A stretch of DNA of 64,000 bases from Jatrophihabitans sp035642535 (lineage in GTDB: Bacteria > Actinomycetota > Actinomycetes > Mycobacteriales > Jatrophihabitantaceae): NCBI GenBank assembly GCA_035642535.1, contig DASQSE010000070.1:1-64000 (forward strand), read 5' to 3'. Each line of letters opens with the position of its first letter. Positions within the stretch are counted from its first letter, which is position 1. Shown here piece after piece: positions 25,352-35,059 of the stretch. The notes beneath the pieces were generated by a model that saw only the letters and a list, made by a program, of their open reading frames with translations, was not told the DNA's origin and ran no database searches. Position numbers and translations under genes: made by a program.

Positions 25352-27505
25352 TCAGACCGCGGCGGCTTTCACGTCTACCGGGATGCCGTTGAGCACGGCG
25401 GTGCCGCTCGGCGCGTCGAGCAGCAACTCGTCCGCCAGCACATTCGAGTTCACGCCGGCGTGCGCGCGGGCCACCTCGCCGCGCGTGCCCGGCACGTCGT
25501 GACCCCAGCCGTGCGGAATGCTCACCACGCCGGGACGCACGGTGTCGGTGATCTCGATCGGCACCGTCACCGCTCCGGTCCGAGAGCTCACCTGCGCCAG
25601 GGCGCCGTCGACCAGGCCGAGCTTGTCCGCGTCGTCCGGGTGGACGTGCGCGGTGCACCGATTCGCGCCGCGGACCAGCGGCGCGATGTTGTGCATCCAC
25701 GAGTTGTTCGAGCTGAGTTGCCGGCGTCCGATGAGCACGAATTGCGCGGGCGCCTGCTCCAGCGCAGCGGCCAACCGCGGCACGTCCTCGGTGATCGCCG
25801 GCGGCGCGATTTCGATCTTGCCGCTCGCCGTGGTCAGGACGTCCGGGATGCGCGGCTCGAGCGGGCCGAGGTCGAGCCCGTGCGGCGCAGCCTCGAGATC
25901 GGCCAGCGTCAATCCGTATGGCCCGCCGCGCAGCATGATGTCGACGAGCCGCGCCGGACCGCGCCGATGTGCCACGACTGCCGGATCGACGCCGGCGCGC
26001 TGCGCCGCCTGCGCAGCGACGAACCCGTCCAGCGCCGCGACATCGGCGGCCGGGCCCTGGCCGGTGACGACGCCGACGAGGCGCAGGATCGTCTCCCACT
26101 CCTGCGGCAGGTCGGTCGGGAGCACCGCCGGCGTCCAGTTCGCGACGTTGCGCACCGACAGCTGGTAGAAGACCAGATCGAAATGATCACGTGCCAGCGG
26201 CGGCGGCCCGGGCAGGATGACGTCGGCGTGCCTCGATGTCTCGTTGAGGTACACGTCGAGCGATACCATGAAGTCCAGTTCGTCGAGCGCAGCAGCGAGC
26301 CGCGCGGCATTCGGCGTCGACACGCACGGGTTGCCGCCGACCGTGATCAGCGCGCGCACCTGACCGTCGCCCGGCGTCATGATCTCGTCGGCCAGCGTGG
26401 CGACCGGCAACTCGCCCATCACCTCGGGTAACCCGCGCACCCGGCTGCGCCACCGGCCGTGCACGAAGCCGCGGCGGCGCGGCGTGGCGTTCGTCTGGCC
26501 GCCCGGCGCCAGCGGGAACATCGCGCCGCCGGCGTGGTCGAGGTTGCCCGTCAGCACGTTGATTGCATCCACCAACCAGCTGGCCAGCGTGCCGAAGGCC
26601 TGCGTCGTCGTGCCGATTCGCCCGTAGACCGCGGCCCGCTCTGCCGCGGACAGCGCGCGGGCCAGCTCGCGGATCTCGTCGGCCGGCACTCCGACGGCGG
26701 GCGCCACGGGGTCCGGCGCGAAGGGCGCCATCAGCGCGTGCACCTCGTCGACGCCGTCGACGTGCCCGTCCAGGTGCCGCAGGCGCACCAGCCCCTCGGC
26801 GAACAGCACGTGCACAAGTGAGGCCAGCAGCAGCGCGTCCGTCCCCGGCCGGATCTGCAGGTGCTCATCGGCGGCCTCGGCGGTCAGCGTGCGACGCGGG
26901 TCGACGACCACGATGCGCCCGCCCCGCGACCGGATCGCCTTCAGCCGGCCGCGCATGTCCGGCGCGGTGAGCAGGCTGCCGTTCGAGACCAGCGGGTTCG
27001 CGCCGAGCAGCAGCAGGAAATCGGTGCGATCGACGTCCGGAATCGGAATCGAGAGGCCGTCACCGAACAGATACCCGGACGAGAAGTGCTTGGGGATCTG
27101 GTCGACAGTGCCTGCCGTGTAGAAGTTCTGCGTACCGAGCGCCTTCCACAGCACGCGGCCGTAGAGCAGCGAGCCGAGATTGTGCGCACCCGGATTGCCT
27201 ACGTACACCCCGACCGAGTTCTTGCCGTGCGTGGCCGGGATCGCCGGCAGCCGGCTGTCGATCTCTGCAAAGGCCGCCTCCCAGGTTGCCTCGACGAATC
27301 CGCCGCCGCGCTTGATCAGCGGCGTGCGCAACCGGTCGGGATCCTCGTGCAACGCCTTGAGCGACGCGCCCTTCGGGCAGATGAAACCGTGGGAGAACAC
27401 GTCGTCCTTGTCGCCGCGGACGGCTTCGATGCGGCCCGCGTCGAGGGCGACCTCGAGACCGCAGGTGGCCTCGCACAACGGACAGGTGACGTACTCGGTA
27501 CGCAT
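25352..27505 (-). CDS. Molybdopterin-dependent oxidoreductase with N-terminal 4Fe-4S site
   Basis: A 717-residue member of the DMSO-reductase superfamily, without a Tat signal, so cytoplasmic. The N-terminus CPLCEATCGLEV with the later FICPKG gives the Cys-x2-Cys-x3-Cys-x(n)-Cys iron-sulfur motif. Middle signatures are GANPLVSNGS, VVVDPRRTLTAEAADEHLQIRPGTD and GGNPCVSTPNA. The C-terminal molydopterin-dinucleotide domain includes RRQLSSNNSWMHN and the later IPHGWGHD. The segment where formate dehydrogenases hold Cys or Sec reads VDQIPKHFSSG, so a Ser ligand or another chemistry is likely. It is a single gene with no FdhD or electron-transfer partner nearby. The substrate is unknown. Confidence 0.85.
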   Translation of the reverse strand: MRTEYVTCPLCEATCGLEVALDAGRIEAVRGDKDDVFSHGFICPKGASLKALHEDPDRLRTPLIKRGGGFVEATWEAAFAEIDSRLPAIPATHGKNSVGVYVGNPGAHNLGSLLYGRVLWKALGTQNFYTAGTVDQIPKHFSSGYLFGDGLSIPIPDVDRTDFLLLLGANPLVSNGSLLTAPDMRGRLKAIRSRGGRIVVVDPRRTLTAEAADEHLQIRPGTDALLLASLVHVLFAEGLVRLRHLDGHVDGVDEVHALMAPFAPDPVAPAVGVPADEIRELARALSAAERAAVYGRIGTTTQAFGTLASWLVDAINVLTGNLDHAGGAMFPLAPGGQTNATPRRRGFVHGRWRSRVRGLPEVMGELPVATLADEIMTPGDGQVRALITVGGNPCVSTPNAARLAAALDELDFMVSLDVYLNETSRHADVILPGPPPLARDHFDLVFYQLSVRNVANWTPAVLPTDLPQEWETILRLVGVVTGQGPAADVAALDGFVAAQAAQRAGVDPAVVAHRRGPARLVDIMLRGGPYGLTLADLEAAPHGLDLGPLEPRIPDVLTTASGKIEIAPPAITEDVPRLAAALEQAPAQFVLIGRRQLSSNNSWMHNIAPLVRGANRCTAHVHPDDADKLGLVDGALAQVSSRTGAVTVPIEITDTVRPGVVSIPHGWGHDVPGTRGEVARAHAGVNSNVLADELLLDAPSGTAVLNGIPVDVKAAAV

Positions 27506-27677
27506 GAGGCGGATCGTATGCCCCTGAATTACGTCCCGGGCAATGTTCGGCCAAGGTCCACAACTACACCGCCGAAGGTCCCGCCGGCAGGGATCCGCTC
27601 ACACCGCCCGACAGCGGTGCCGACATCCATGGGAATACCTGGCGGCCACCCGACGGAAAATCCGCCTAGGAGCCACT

Positions 27678-30600
27678 TTGCGCGCCAAGAAGTTCGTCAC
27701 GCTGCTCGCGAGCGCGGCGACGCTCGCGTCCGTTGCCCCGCTTGTAGCCGCGCAGTCGGCGAGTGCGGTGGCCCCGTCCTGTTCGTCGGTCAACATCGGG
27801 CTGACGTCGCTGGCCGGGCCCAACTTCTACATCGACAACGGTCAGACACCGTCGTTCAACAACTCCTACACCTGATACAAGGTCACGAACTCGACCGGTT
27901 CCGCGATGAGCGACACCTGGGTGCAGATCTCGAACCTGAGCGGCAACATCACGCTGGCGTCCGGGCAGGCGGCCGCGGAGCAGATCCCGTCGCTCGGCGT
28001 CGGTGTGTCGAGCTCAGTGTTCTTCTACCTTTCCACAGCAGCCAAGACCACGACTGCGCAGAACTTCACGGTCAACGTCTACCGCCACGACCCGGCCCTC
28101 GCCGGCGCCACCGCGCTCTGCACGATGACCGACGGCTTCAGCACCGTGGCCGGTTCGACGTCCGCGAACCCCAACAAGGTCACCGGGATCACGGTGAGCG
28201 GCGGGGCTCCGGTGCTCGGCTCGACGTTCATCGTTACCGTCACCGGCAACACCGGCCAAATCGGCTCGGGCACGACCGGCGACCCGCAGATGATCTGGAT
28301 GAGCCCGTCCGTCGCCGCGAACTGGCCGGCCGACTCGTTCCGCTTGCTCAGCACGAACCTCAACATCCCCGATGTTTCGAACGGCACCGCCACTGACCAT
28401 CCGAACATCCTCCGGCTGACGAACCTGGGCGCGACGAAGCGCGACTACACGGCCACGTACACCTTCCGGGCCATCAACTTCACCAGCTCGCCCACGCAGG
28501 TGAAGCCGGTGCAGGAGATCTCGAACGGCTCGGGCGTGGCGTACACCGGCCGGTACAGCGCGACGCTGCCCACCATCGCGCAGCCGACCAACACGCTGCA
28601 CGTCGGCCTCGTGGCCTCTCCGCAGCAGGTGAACCTCGGCGGCGGCTCCGTCGACTACACCGGCACTCTGTACGGCACCGCAGGCTCCAACATCGACTCC
28701 TTCACGGTCACGCCGCCGAGCGGCGCGACGTTCGTCGCCGGCTCGGCAAAGTACGACGGCGCGTCGATCGCCGACCCGCTCAGCGGTTCCGGCAAGCTCG
28801 TCTTCCCGGGGCCATTCCCGCTGACCAGCTCGAGCGCACCCCTCACCTTCAAGCTGCAACTGCCTGCGACGCCCGGTGACCGCGTCACGACTCTCACGGG
28901 TCAGCTCGGCAGCGCGGTGATCGGAACCGACACCGGCGACGTCAGCGGAGCGAGCCCGGCGACGGCCGGCGTCAACGTCGACGCGGCACCAGCCGCCGGG
29001 GACTTCGCCATCACCGCGGCGAAGGGCAGGACCACTCCAGCGATCGACCTGCTCGCGCACCTCACCGACCCGAACAGCTCCGACACCCTGACCATCACCG
29101 CAGCGAGCTCGGGCACGCACGGCGCCGTCTCGCTCAGTGGCCGCTTCGCGACCTACACCTCCACCAGCAACTACACCGGCCCGGACAGCTTCACCTACAC
29201 CGCCAGCGAGGGCCGCGGCGCAACGGCGACGGGGACCGTCAACGTGCGGGTCACCGGGGTGACCCCGCAGACGATCACCTTCCCGTCACTCGACGACATG
29301 ACGCTGGGCGGCACGCAGTCTGTGGGCGCGAGTTCGAGTTCCGGGCTGCCGGTCGCGTACTCCAGCCTGACCCCGACGACCTGCACCGTCGACGCGACCA
29401 CCGGCGTAGTCACCGCCCTCGCGGTCGGCACCTGCACCATCGCCGTCGACCAAGACGGCGACAGCACCTACCTGCCGGCCGAGGAAGTCACGCAGGACGT
29501 CACCATCAGCAAGCGCGGCCAGTCGATCACCTTCGACACACTCGACCCGCTCTACGTCGGCGACACCGAGACCGCATCCGCGACCAGCGACTCGCCGCTT
29601 GCGGTGCGCTATTCGTCGCTGACCCGGTTCATCTGCAGCGTGGACCCGGACAACGGCGAGATCACCGCGCTGACCGAGGGCACCTGCACCATCGCCGTCG
29701 ACCAGGACGGCAACGACACCTACGCCGCCGCCGAGCAGGTCACCCAGGACCTCACGATCACCAAGCGGGCCCAGGCGATCAACAACACCAGTTCGGTCGG
29801 CCGTCGCGTCGGCGTCCTCACCGGGAGCGTGACGCTCACCGCCGAGAGCACGTCGAATCTGCCGGTCGCCTTCGCCAGCGACACGTCGGACGTGTGCACG
29901 GTCGACGCACACACCGGGGTGGTCACGCTCGTCGCTTTTGGCACGTGCAAGATCACCCTCAGCCAGGGCGGCAACGAGACCTACGCCGCGGCCGAGCCGG
30001 TACGCACCACGTTCACGGTCACGCCCGCGACCCAGACAGTTTTGTTCACCCCGCCCGCGCAACTGCTGACCGGCTCGGCACCGTTCACGCTGAACGGTGC
30101 GGCGAGTTCGGGCCGCACGGTGGACTACACCGTCACCAGCGGCACCGACGTCTGCGCCGTTTCGGACGATCAGGTCAGCGTGACAGGCACCGGGGCGTGC
30201 GTGATCACGGCCAGCGCGGCCGGCGATGCCATCTACACAGCGGCCGTCCCGGTGAGCAGGACGATCCAGGTCGTGCAACCCGCGGACGACAACGCGCTGA
30301 TCCCGGCGACCACCGGGGTTTACACGGCGCACGTCATCCGGGTACTCGACAACGATCCGGCCAATCTCACGCTGACAGCGCTCAGCCAGCCCGCGCACGG
30401 CACTGCGGTGATCTCCACGGGCCGTGTGCTCTACACGCCGGACGTGCGCTTCCGCGGTGTCGACCACTTCCGCTACCAGGTGCGCGTCGACTCCGGCCGT
30501 TCCGCGTGGGCGACTGTGACGGTGACCGTGCTCAACGCAGTGCCCACGGCACGCGACGCGACGTTGCACCAGACGGCGGGCACGGATGAGCGGCTGGACA

Positions 30601-31362
30601 TCCAGGCGAGCGATCCCAACGATGACTCGCTCTCGCTCAGCGTCGTGCATCGTCCGGCCGGTGTCGACACGTCGGTCAGCGGGTTGACACTCACGGTGAA
30701 CCCGGCGGCCTGGGTAAGTGGCCAGGTCACGATCACGGTCGCCGTCCATGACGGCGCAGGTGGAACGGCGACGGCGCGCGTGGTCGACACCGTGCGGCCG
30801 GATGCCGTCGGCAGCGCGCACCGCAGCATCTCCCCCAAGGGCACCGAGATCAGCTGGTCGAAGTCCGAGACCGACGGCGCCGAGTACGTGGTCCGGGTCG
30901 GTGGGCAGACCGTCTGCCACACGCGTGAGCTGAGCTGCAGCATCTCCCGGCTGCTCGGCCCGGCGCTGCGGGTCACCGTGACCGTGCTCGGTCACGATGG
31001 CACCACGTCGGACGAGACGGTTGCCGTGCCGGTGCACGGCAAGCAGGTACTCGTCGCGACGGGTGTACTTCGCATCCGGTAGCTGGACCCTGACCGATAA
31101 CCAGCGGACGTTCCTCAAGCGCGTCGCGCACCGGATCGACGACAACGGATTCACCGACGTGCACCTTGCCGGCTACACCGACTCGCTCGGCTCCGTCGCG
31201 TACAACATGCGCCTTTCGCACCAGCGCACCTCGACGGTGGCCGCACTGCTCCGGCAGACGACCGGTCTCACCAGCGATCAGGCGTGGTACGGCGAGAAGG
31301 ACCCGGCGGCGTCCGGCGCCTCGGCGGCCGCCAACCGGCGCGTGGAGATCTACATCTCCTGA
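27678..31362 (+). pseudogene. Secreted Ig-repeat/OmpA-domain surface protein, broken by a stop and a frameshift
   Basis: The reading starts at TTG 27678 (AGGAG 5 nt upstream) with the signal peptide LRAKKFVTLLASAATLASVAP... ending near QSASAVA. After about 65 codons an in-frame TGA (27873-27875) interrupts it. The same frame continues open to 31082 with no need of a new start. Near 31061-31063 the frame shifts by one base inside GGG, after which an OmpA-type peptidoglycan-binding domain reads on to 31362 (VYFASGSWTL, then GYTDSLGSVAYNMRLSHQRT, then RRVEIYIS). The centre holds at least four Ig-like repeats and a cadherin-like domain. It is either a decayed wall-anchored adhesin or an intact gene with two sequence errors; TGG to TGA and an extra G would explain both. 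Confidence 0.75.
29268..30284 (+). repeat. Four tandem Ig-like repeats, about 84 codons each
   Basis: Units begin at 29268, 29520, 29772 and 30033, each with a Q-[TSA]-[IV]-x-[FN] strand. The first two periods are exactly 252 bp and the third is 261 bp. The first two units share nearly identical DNA around GTCTCTxxxTCTIAVDQDG-like coding (GTCTIAVDQDGDSTY and GTCTIAVDQDGNDTY), showing recent duplication. These units lie within the broken surface protein. Confidence 0.7.
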
Positions 31363-31377
31363 GGCACGCGAGCTGGA

Positions 31378-32142
31378 TCAGAGCGGCGTCACGTAGGCGC
31401 CGCTGATCCCGCCGTCGACGAGGAATGTCGAAGCGGTGACGAACGACGCGTCGTCGCTGGCGAGGAACGCCACCGCGGCGGCGATCTCGTCGGCCTCGCC
31501 GAAGCGACCCATCGGGATGTGCACCATGCGGCGCGCGGCCCGCTCCGGATCTTTCGCGAACAACTCCTGGAGCAGCGGGGTGTTGATCGGGCCGGGGCAC
31601 AGCGCGTTCACCCGGATGCCGTCCCGGGCGAATTGCACGCCGAGCTCGCGGCTCATCGCGAGCACGCCGCCCTTGCTGGCCGTGTAGGAAATCTGCGAGG
31701 TCGCCGAGCCGAGCACTGCGACGAACGACGCGGTGTTGATGATCGATCCCCCGCCTGCTTCGCGCATGTGCTCGATCGCGTACTTGCAGCACAGGTACAC
31801 CGACGTCAGGTTCACCTGCTGCACGCGATTCCACGCCTCGAGCCCGGTGACGAGGATCGAGTCGTCGTCCGGCGGCGAGATTCCGGCGTTGTTGAACGCG
31901 ATGTGGACGCGGCCGAACTCGTCCACGCCGCGGCGGAACAGCGCTTTGACCTGCTCCTCGTCCGTGACGTCGGTGGGGACGAACAGTCCACCGATCTCGG
32001 CAGCTGTCTTTTCACCGGCGTCGGCGTCGAGGTCGGCGCACACGACATTCGCGCCCTCGGCGGCGAAGCGGCGCGCTGTCGCGTGCCCGATCCCGCCGCC
32101 CGCACCGGTAACAACCGCGGTCCTGCCCTCGAGTCGCCTCAC
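31378..32142 (-). CDS. Short-chain dehydrogenase/reductase
   Basis: A 254-residue classical SDR. The NAD(P) motif is TGAGGGIG, the NNAG segment reads FNNAGIS, the catalytic Ser is in INTASF, and Tyr-Lys are in SYTASKGG. The C-terminal FLVDGGISGAY is usual. An acidic D at the end of strand 2 (VCADLDADAG) favours NAD over NADP. GTG 32142 follows AGGAGGG and overlaps the aldehyde dehydrogenase stop by 4 bp. It is the last gene of the minus-strand gamma-glutamylation operon. The substrate, perhaps an amino alcohol or hydroxy acid, is not known. Confidence 0.88.
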   Translation of the reverse strand: MRRLEGRTAVVTGAGGGIGHATARRFAAEGANVVCADLDADAGEKTAAEIGGLFVPTDVTDEEQVKALFRRGVDEFGRVHIAFNNAGISPPDDDSILVTGLEAWNRVQQVNLTSVYLCCKYAIEHMREAGGGSIINTASFVAVLGSATSQISYTASKGGVLAMSRELGVQFARDGIRVNALCPGPINTPLLQELFAKDPERAARRMVHIPMGRFGEADEIAAAVAFLASDDASFVTASTFLVDGGISGAYVTPL

Positions 32143-33509
32143 GGACCCTCCTTGGTCGAGATGAAGACGTTCTTGGTCTCGGTGAACGCGAACGGCGCAT
32201 TCGGGCCGAGTTCGCGGCCGAGCCCGGACGACTTGAACCCGCCGAACGGCGTCCAGTACCGCACCGACGAGTTCGAGTTGACCGACAGGTTGCCGGACTC
32301 GATGCCCCGGCTGACGCGCAGCGCGCGGCCGACATCGCGGGTCCAGATCGAACCAGAGAGGCCGAACTCGCTGTCGTTCGCGATCCGGATCGCGTCCGCC
32401 TCGTCGTCGAACGGCAGCACTGCGACGACGGGGCCGAAGATCTCGTCGTGCAGCGTACGGTCGGCCGGATCGCTCGGGGTGAGGACGGTCGGCGGGAACC
32501 AGAAGCCGGCGCCGCTCGGGGCGCTGCCGCGGAACGCGACCGGCGCGCCGTCCGGGACGTACGCGGCAACTCGCGCGCGTTGGTCGGCGCTGATCAGCGG
32601 GCCCATCTCGGCCTTCTCGTCGCTCGGGTCGGTGACCACGACGCCCTTGACCGCCGCCTCGAACAGTTCCATGAAGCGCTCGTAGGCAGCGCGCTCGACC
32701 AGGATCCGGGAGCGCGCGCAGCAGTCCTGCCCCGCGTTGTCGAACACCGCGTAAGGAGCGGCGGCTGCTGCACTCTCCAAGTCCGCATCGGCGAAGATCA
32801 CGTTGGCGCTCTTGCCGCCGAGTTCGAGGGTGACCGGCTTGATCCGCGCGGCGCAGCCGGCCATGATCTGCCGGCCCACCTCCGTCGAGCCGGTGAAGAC
32901 GATCTTGGCGACGTCCGGGTGCTCGACGAAGCGTTGCCCGACCACGCTGCCCTTGCCGGGCAGCACCTGGAACACATCCGCCGGAATGCCTGCCTCGAGG
33001 GCGAGTTCGGCCAGCCGCTGCGCCGTCAGCGGCGTGAGCTCGGCCGGCTTGAGCACCACCGTGTTGCCGGCAGCCAGCGCCGGCGCGAAGCCCCACGACG
33101 CGATCGGCATCGGGAAGTTCCAAGGCACGATGACGCCGACGACGCCGAGCGGCTCGTGGAACGTCACGTCCACGCCGTCGGCCACCGGTATCTGCTGGCC
33201 GATCAACCGCTCCGGCGCACCCGAGTAGTAGGCGATGACGTCCCGGACGTTGCCGGCCTCCCAGCGCGCGTTGCCGATGGTGTGCCCGGAATTGCGGACT
33301 TCGAGTTGCGCGAGGTTCTCGCGACCGGCGTCGACGACCTCGGCGAAGCGGCGCAGCAGGCGCGCGCGGTCGCCCGGCGCGACACCGCGCCACGCGGGGA
33401 ACGCGGCGCGCGCTCGCGCGATGGCCGCGTCCGTGGCCGGGACGTCGAGCGACTCGACCCGGGTCACCAGCTCCTCGGTGGCCGGGTTGATCACGTCGTG
33501 CGTGTTCAT
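32139..33509 (-). CDS. NAD(P)-dependent aldehyde dehydrogenase (PuuC-like role)
   Basis: A 456-residue aldehyde dehydrogenase with PWNFPMPIASWGFAPALAAGN, FTGSTEVG, the general-base Glu in LELGGKSANVIF and catalytic Cys in GQDCCARSR. In this setting it would oxidise the aldehyde left after amine oxidation of a gamma-glutamylated amine. ATG 33509 is preferred; ATG 33521 adds 4 residues. Upstream lies an unusual palindrome inside a mini-ORF that ends on this ATG as ATGA. Downstream it overlaps the SDR. The aldehyde is inferred from context only. Confidence 0.88.
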   Translation of the reverse strand: MNTHDVINPATEELVTRVESLDVPATDAAIARARAAFPAWRGVAPGDRARLLRRFAEVVDAGRENLAQLEVRNSGHTIGNARWEAGNVRDVIAYYSGAPERLIGQQIPVADGVDVTFHEPLGVVGVIVPWNFPMPIASWGFAPALAAGNTVVLKPAELTPLTAQRLAELALEAGIPADVFQVLPGKGSVVGQRFVEHPDVAKIVFTGSTEVGRQIMAGCAARIKPVTLELGGKSANVIFADADLESAAAAAPYAVFDNAGQDCCARSRILVERAAYERFMELFEAAVKGVVVTDPSDEKAEMGPLISADQRARVAAYVPDGAPVAFRGSAPSGAGFWFPPTVLTPSDPADRTLHDEIFGPVVAVLPFDDEADAIRIANDSEFGLSGSIWTRDVGRALRVSRGIESGNLSVNSNSSVRYWTPFGGFKSSGLGRELGPNAPFAFTETKNVFISTKEGP

Positions 33510-33628
33510 GCCGCTGTCCAAACATCTTGCGCCGAGTGGTCAGTTACGAACCGAGTGGTCAGATATAGGTGACCACTCGCGTCACAAGTGACCACTCGGC
33601 GCGAGGTGTCCGACGCAAGGCTTCTCAT
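33506..33628 (-). CDS. Mini-ORF (40 codons) spanning a palindrome between glnA-like and ALDH genes
   Basis: An open frame starts at ATG 33628, 4 nt after the ligase stop, runs through the whole palindrome and ends in TGA at 33506-33508, overlapping the ATG of the aldehyde dehydrogenase as ATGA. The peptide contains RRVVTCDASGHLY and TDHSAQ, closely similar in spacing to RVATYDPSG and TGHSME of the mini-ORF at 62519-62620. It may serve to keep ribosomes moving through the hairpin so the next gene is translated. A stable peptide function is not claimed. Confidence 0.4.
   Translation of the reverse strand: MRSLASDTSRRVVTCDASGHLYLTTRFVTDHSAQDVWTAA
33529..33602. repeat. Nested palindrome, CGAGTGGYCA family, copy 1
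   Basis: Outer arms GCGCCGAGTGGTCA (33529-33542) and TGACCACTCGGCGC (33589-33602) are perfect 14-mers. Inner arms CGAGTGGTCA (33552-33561) and TGACCACTCG (33570-33579) are perfect 10-mers. The left half matches 24 of 28 bases of 62537-62564, so the two are copies of one element. Confidence 0.7.
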
Positions 33629-33632
33629 GCCG

Positions 33633-34991
33633 TCACATCCGCTCGTATCCGCGCACCCGCTCCCAGTCGGTGACCGCAGCGTCGTAAGCGGCGACCTCGA
33701 CCCGCGCCGCGTTCAGATAGTGGTCGACGACGGCATCACCGAAGGCGAGCCGGGCCAGCTTGCTGCCGTGCAGCAGGTTCGCCGCCTCGCGCAAGGTCGT
33801 CGGGATGTGCTCGAAGCCCGCCGTGTACGCGTTCCCGGCGAACGGCGGCGGCGCGTCGAGTTCGTTCTCGACGCCGTGCAACCCGGCCGCGATCATCGCA
33901 GCCACCGCGAGGTAGGGATTGACGTCGCCGCCCGGCGCCCGGTTCTCGAAGCGCAGGCTCGGGCCGTGGCCGACGACGCGCAGCGCACAGGTGCGGTTGT
34001 CGTACCCCCACGCGACAGCCGTCGGCGCGAACGTGCCGGGCTGATAGCGCTTGTACGAGTTGATGTTCGGCGCGAAGAAGCAGCTCAGCTCGCGGAGTCC
34101 GGCGAGCTGGCCGGCGACGAACTGCTCGAAGACGGTGGACACGCCGCCGTCGCGATCGCCGGCCAGGACCGGCTGGCCCGCGTCGTCGCGCAGCGAGAGG
34201 TGGATGTGACACGAGTTGCCCTCGTGCTCGTTGAACTTCGCCATGAAGGTGAGCGAGCAGCCCTGCTGCGCGGCGATCTCCTTCGCCCCGGTCTTGTAAA
34301 TGACGTGGTTGTCGCAGGTGGTCAGCGCGTCCGCGTAGAGGAATGCGATCTCGTGCTGGCCGGGGTTGCACTCGCCCTTCGCGGACTCGACCTGCATGCC
34401 GGCGTCGCGCATGCCGAGCCGGATCGCGCGCAGCAGCGGTTCGATCCGGCCGGTGCCGAGGATGGAGTAGTCGATGTTGTACCGGTTGGCCGGGACGAGG
34501 TCGCGATAGCCCTTCTGCTGCGCGGTCTCGTAGCTGTCCTCGTTGACGATGAACTCGAGTTCGGTGCCGACATAGGCCGTCCAGCCGCGCTCGGTGAGGC
34601 GGGCCAGCTGCCGCTTCAGGATCTGCCGCGGCGACTCGGCCACGTCGGCGCCGTCCAGCCACGTGACGTCGGCGAGCAGCATCGCGGTGCCGGGCTGCCA
34701 CGGCACCCGGCGCAGCGTGCCGAGATCGGGGACGAGCGCGAAGTCGCCGTAACCGCGCTCCCACGACGCGATCTTGTAGCCCTCGACGGTGTTCATGTCG
34801 ACGTCCACCGCAAGCAGGTAGTTGCACGCCTCGGTGCCGTGCGCGAGCACCTGGTCGATGAAGTACCGGGCGTCGAGCCGCTTACCCTGAAGTCGGCCCT
34901 GCATGTCGGTCATGGCGAGCACAACGGTGTCGATCGAGCCGTCGGCCACCTCGCGACGCAGCACGTTCAGGTCGTAGTTCTCTGCCTGCAT
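33633..34991 (-). CDS. Glutamine-synthetase-like gamma-glutamylamide ligase (PuuA/GlnA3 type)
   Basis: The 452-residue protein has the GS fold: VGTELEFIVNED, AKGECNPGQHEIAF, NEHEGNSCHIHLSL and the RFENRAPGGDVNPYLA segment are the ATP/metal and glutamate site motifs. Short GS-like enzymes of this kind in Streptomyces (GlnA3, GlnA4) join glutamate to polyamines or ethanolamine rather than ammonia. Here it sits with PuuD-, PuuC- and oxidase-like genes, so it should make the first gamma-glutamyl adduct. ATG 34991 follows AGAGAGGTGCGG. The adenylylation motif typical of GSI was not seen. The operator candidate at 35010 lies 19 bp upstream of the start. Confidence 0.87.
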   Translation of the reverse strand: MQAENYDLNVLRREVADGSIDTVVLAMTDMQGRLQGKRLDARYFIDQVLAHGTEACNYLLAVDVDMNTVEGYKIASWERGYGDFALVPDLGTLRRVPWQPGTAMLLADVTWLDGADVAESPRQILKRQLARLTERGWTAYVGTELEFIVNEDSYETAQQKGYRDLVPANRYNIDYSILGTGRIEPLLRAIRLGMRDAGMQVESAKGECNPGQHEIAFLYADALTTCDNHVIYKTGAKEIAAQQGCSLTFMAKFNEHEGNSCHIHLSLRDDAGQPVLAGDRDGGVSTVFEQFVAGQLAGLRELSCFFAPNINSYKRYQPGTFAPTAVAWGYDNRTCALRVVGHGPSLRFENRAPGGDVNPYLAVAAMIAAGLHGVENELDAPPPFAGNAYTAGFEHIPTTLREAANLLHGSKLARLAFGDAVVDHYLNAARVEVAAYDAAVTDWERVRGYERM

Positions 34992-35009
34992 GCCGCACCT
35001 CTCTGGGAA

Positions 35010-35026
35010 GGTCTGCCGACCATACC
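35010..35026 (-). promoter_or_regulatory. Operator candidate 1 for the FCD-GntR regulator
   Basis: GGTCTGCCGACCATACC fits the palindrome GGTMTG-N5-CAKACC perfectly. It ends 19 bp before the ligase ATG. Two other 17-bp sites with the same first eight bases lie at 36521-36537 and 39051-39067. Confidence 0.55.
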
Positions 35027-35059
35027 TTCTTGGCCGGGCTTGCGGAACGTCTCGTCGGG

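Noticed and set aside
27873..27875. In-frame TGA read as selenocysteine or programmed read-through in the Ig/OmpA protein
   Set aside because: No selenocysteine element or redox motif is near it, the protein is a secreted structural type, and a second lesion farther on makes decay or sequence error simpler.
31055..31070. Programmed frameshift before the OmpA domain
   Set aside because: The site is only GGG, without a slippery heptamer or a following hairpin or pseudoknot that I could see.
25352..31082. Long open frames on the strand opposite many genes (for example within 33736-34827, 51100-51862 and 52706-53809)
   Set aside because: They are typical third-position GC shadows of the real genes, rich in Arg, Ala and Pro, without ribosome sites or domains.
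33529..33602. Palindrome before the aldehyde dehydrogenase as a simple FadR-type operator
   Set aside because: Its TGGTCA/TGACCA words resemble GntR sites, but a second copy lies in the unrelated hopanoid operon, so a dispersed repeat explains it better.
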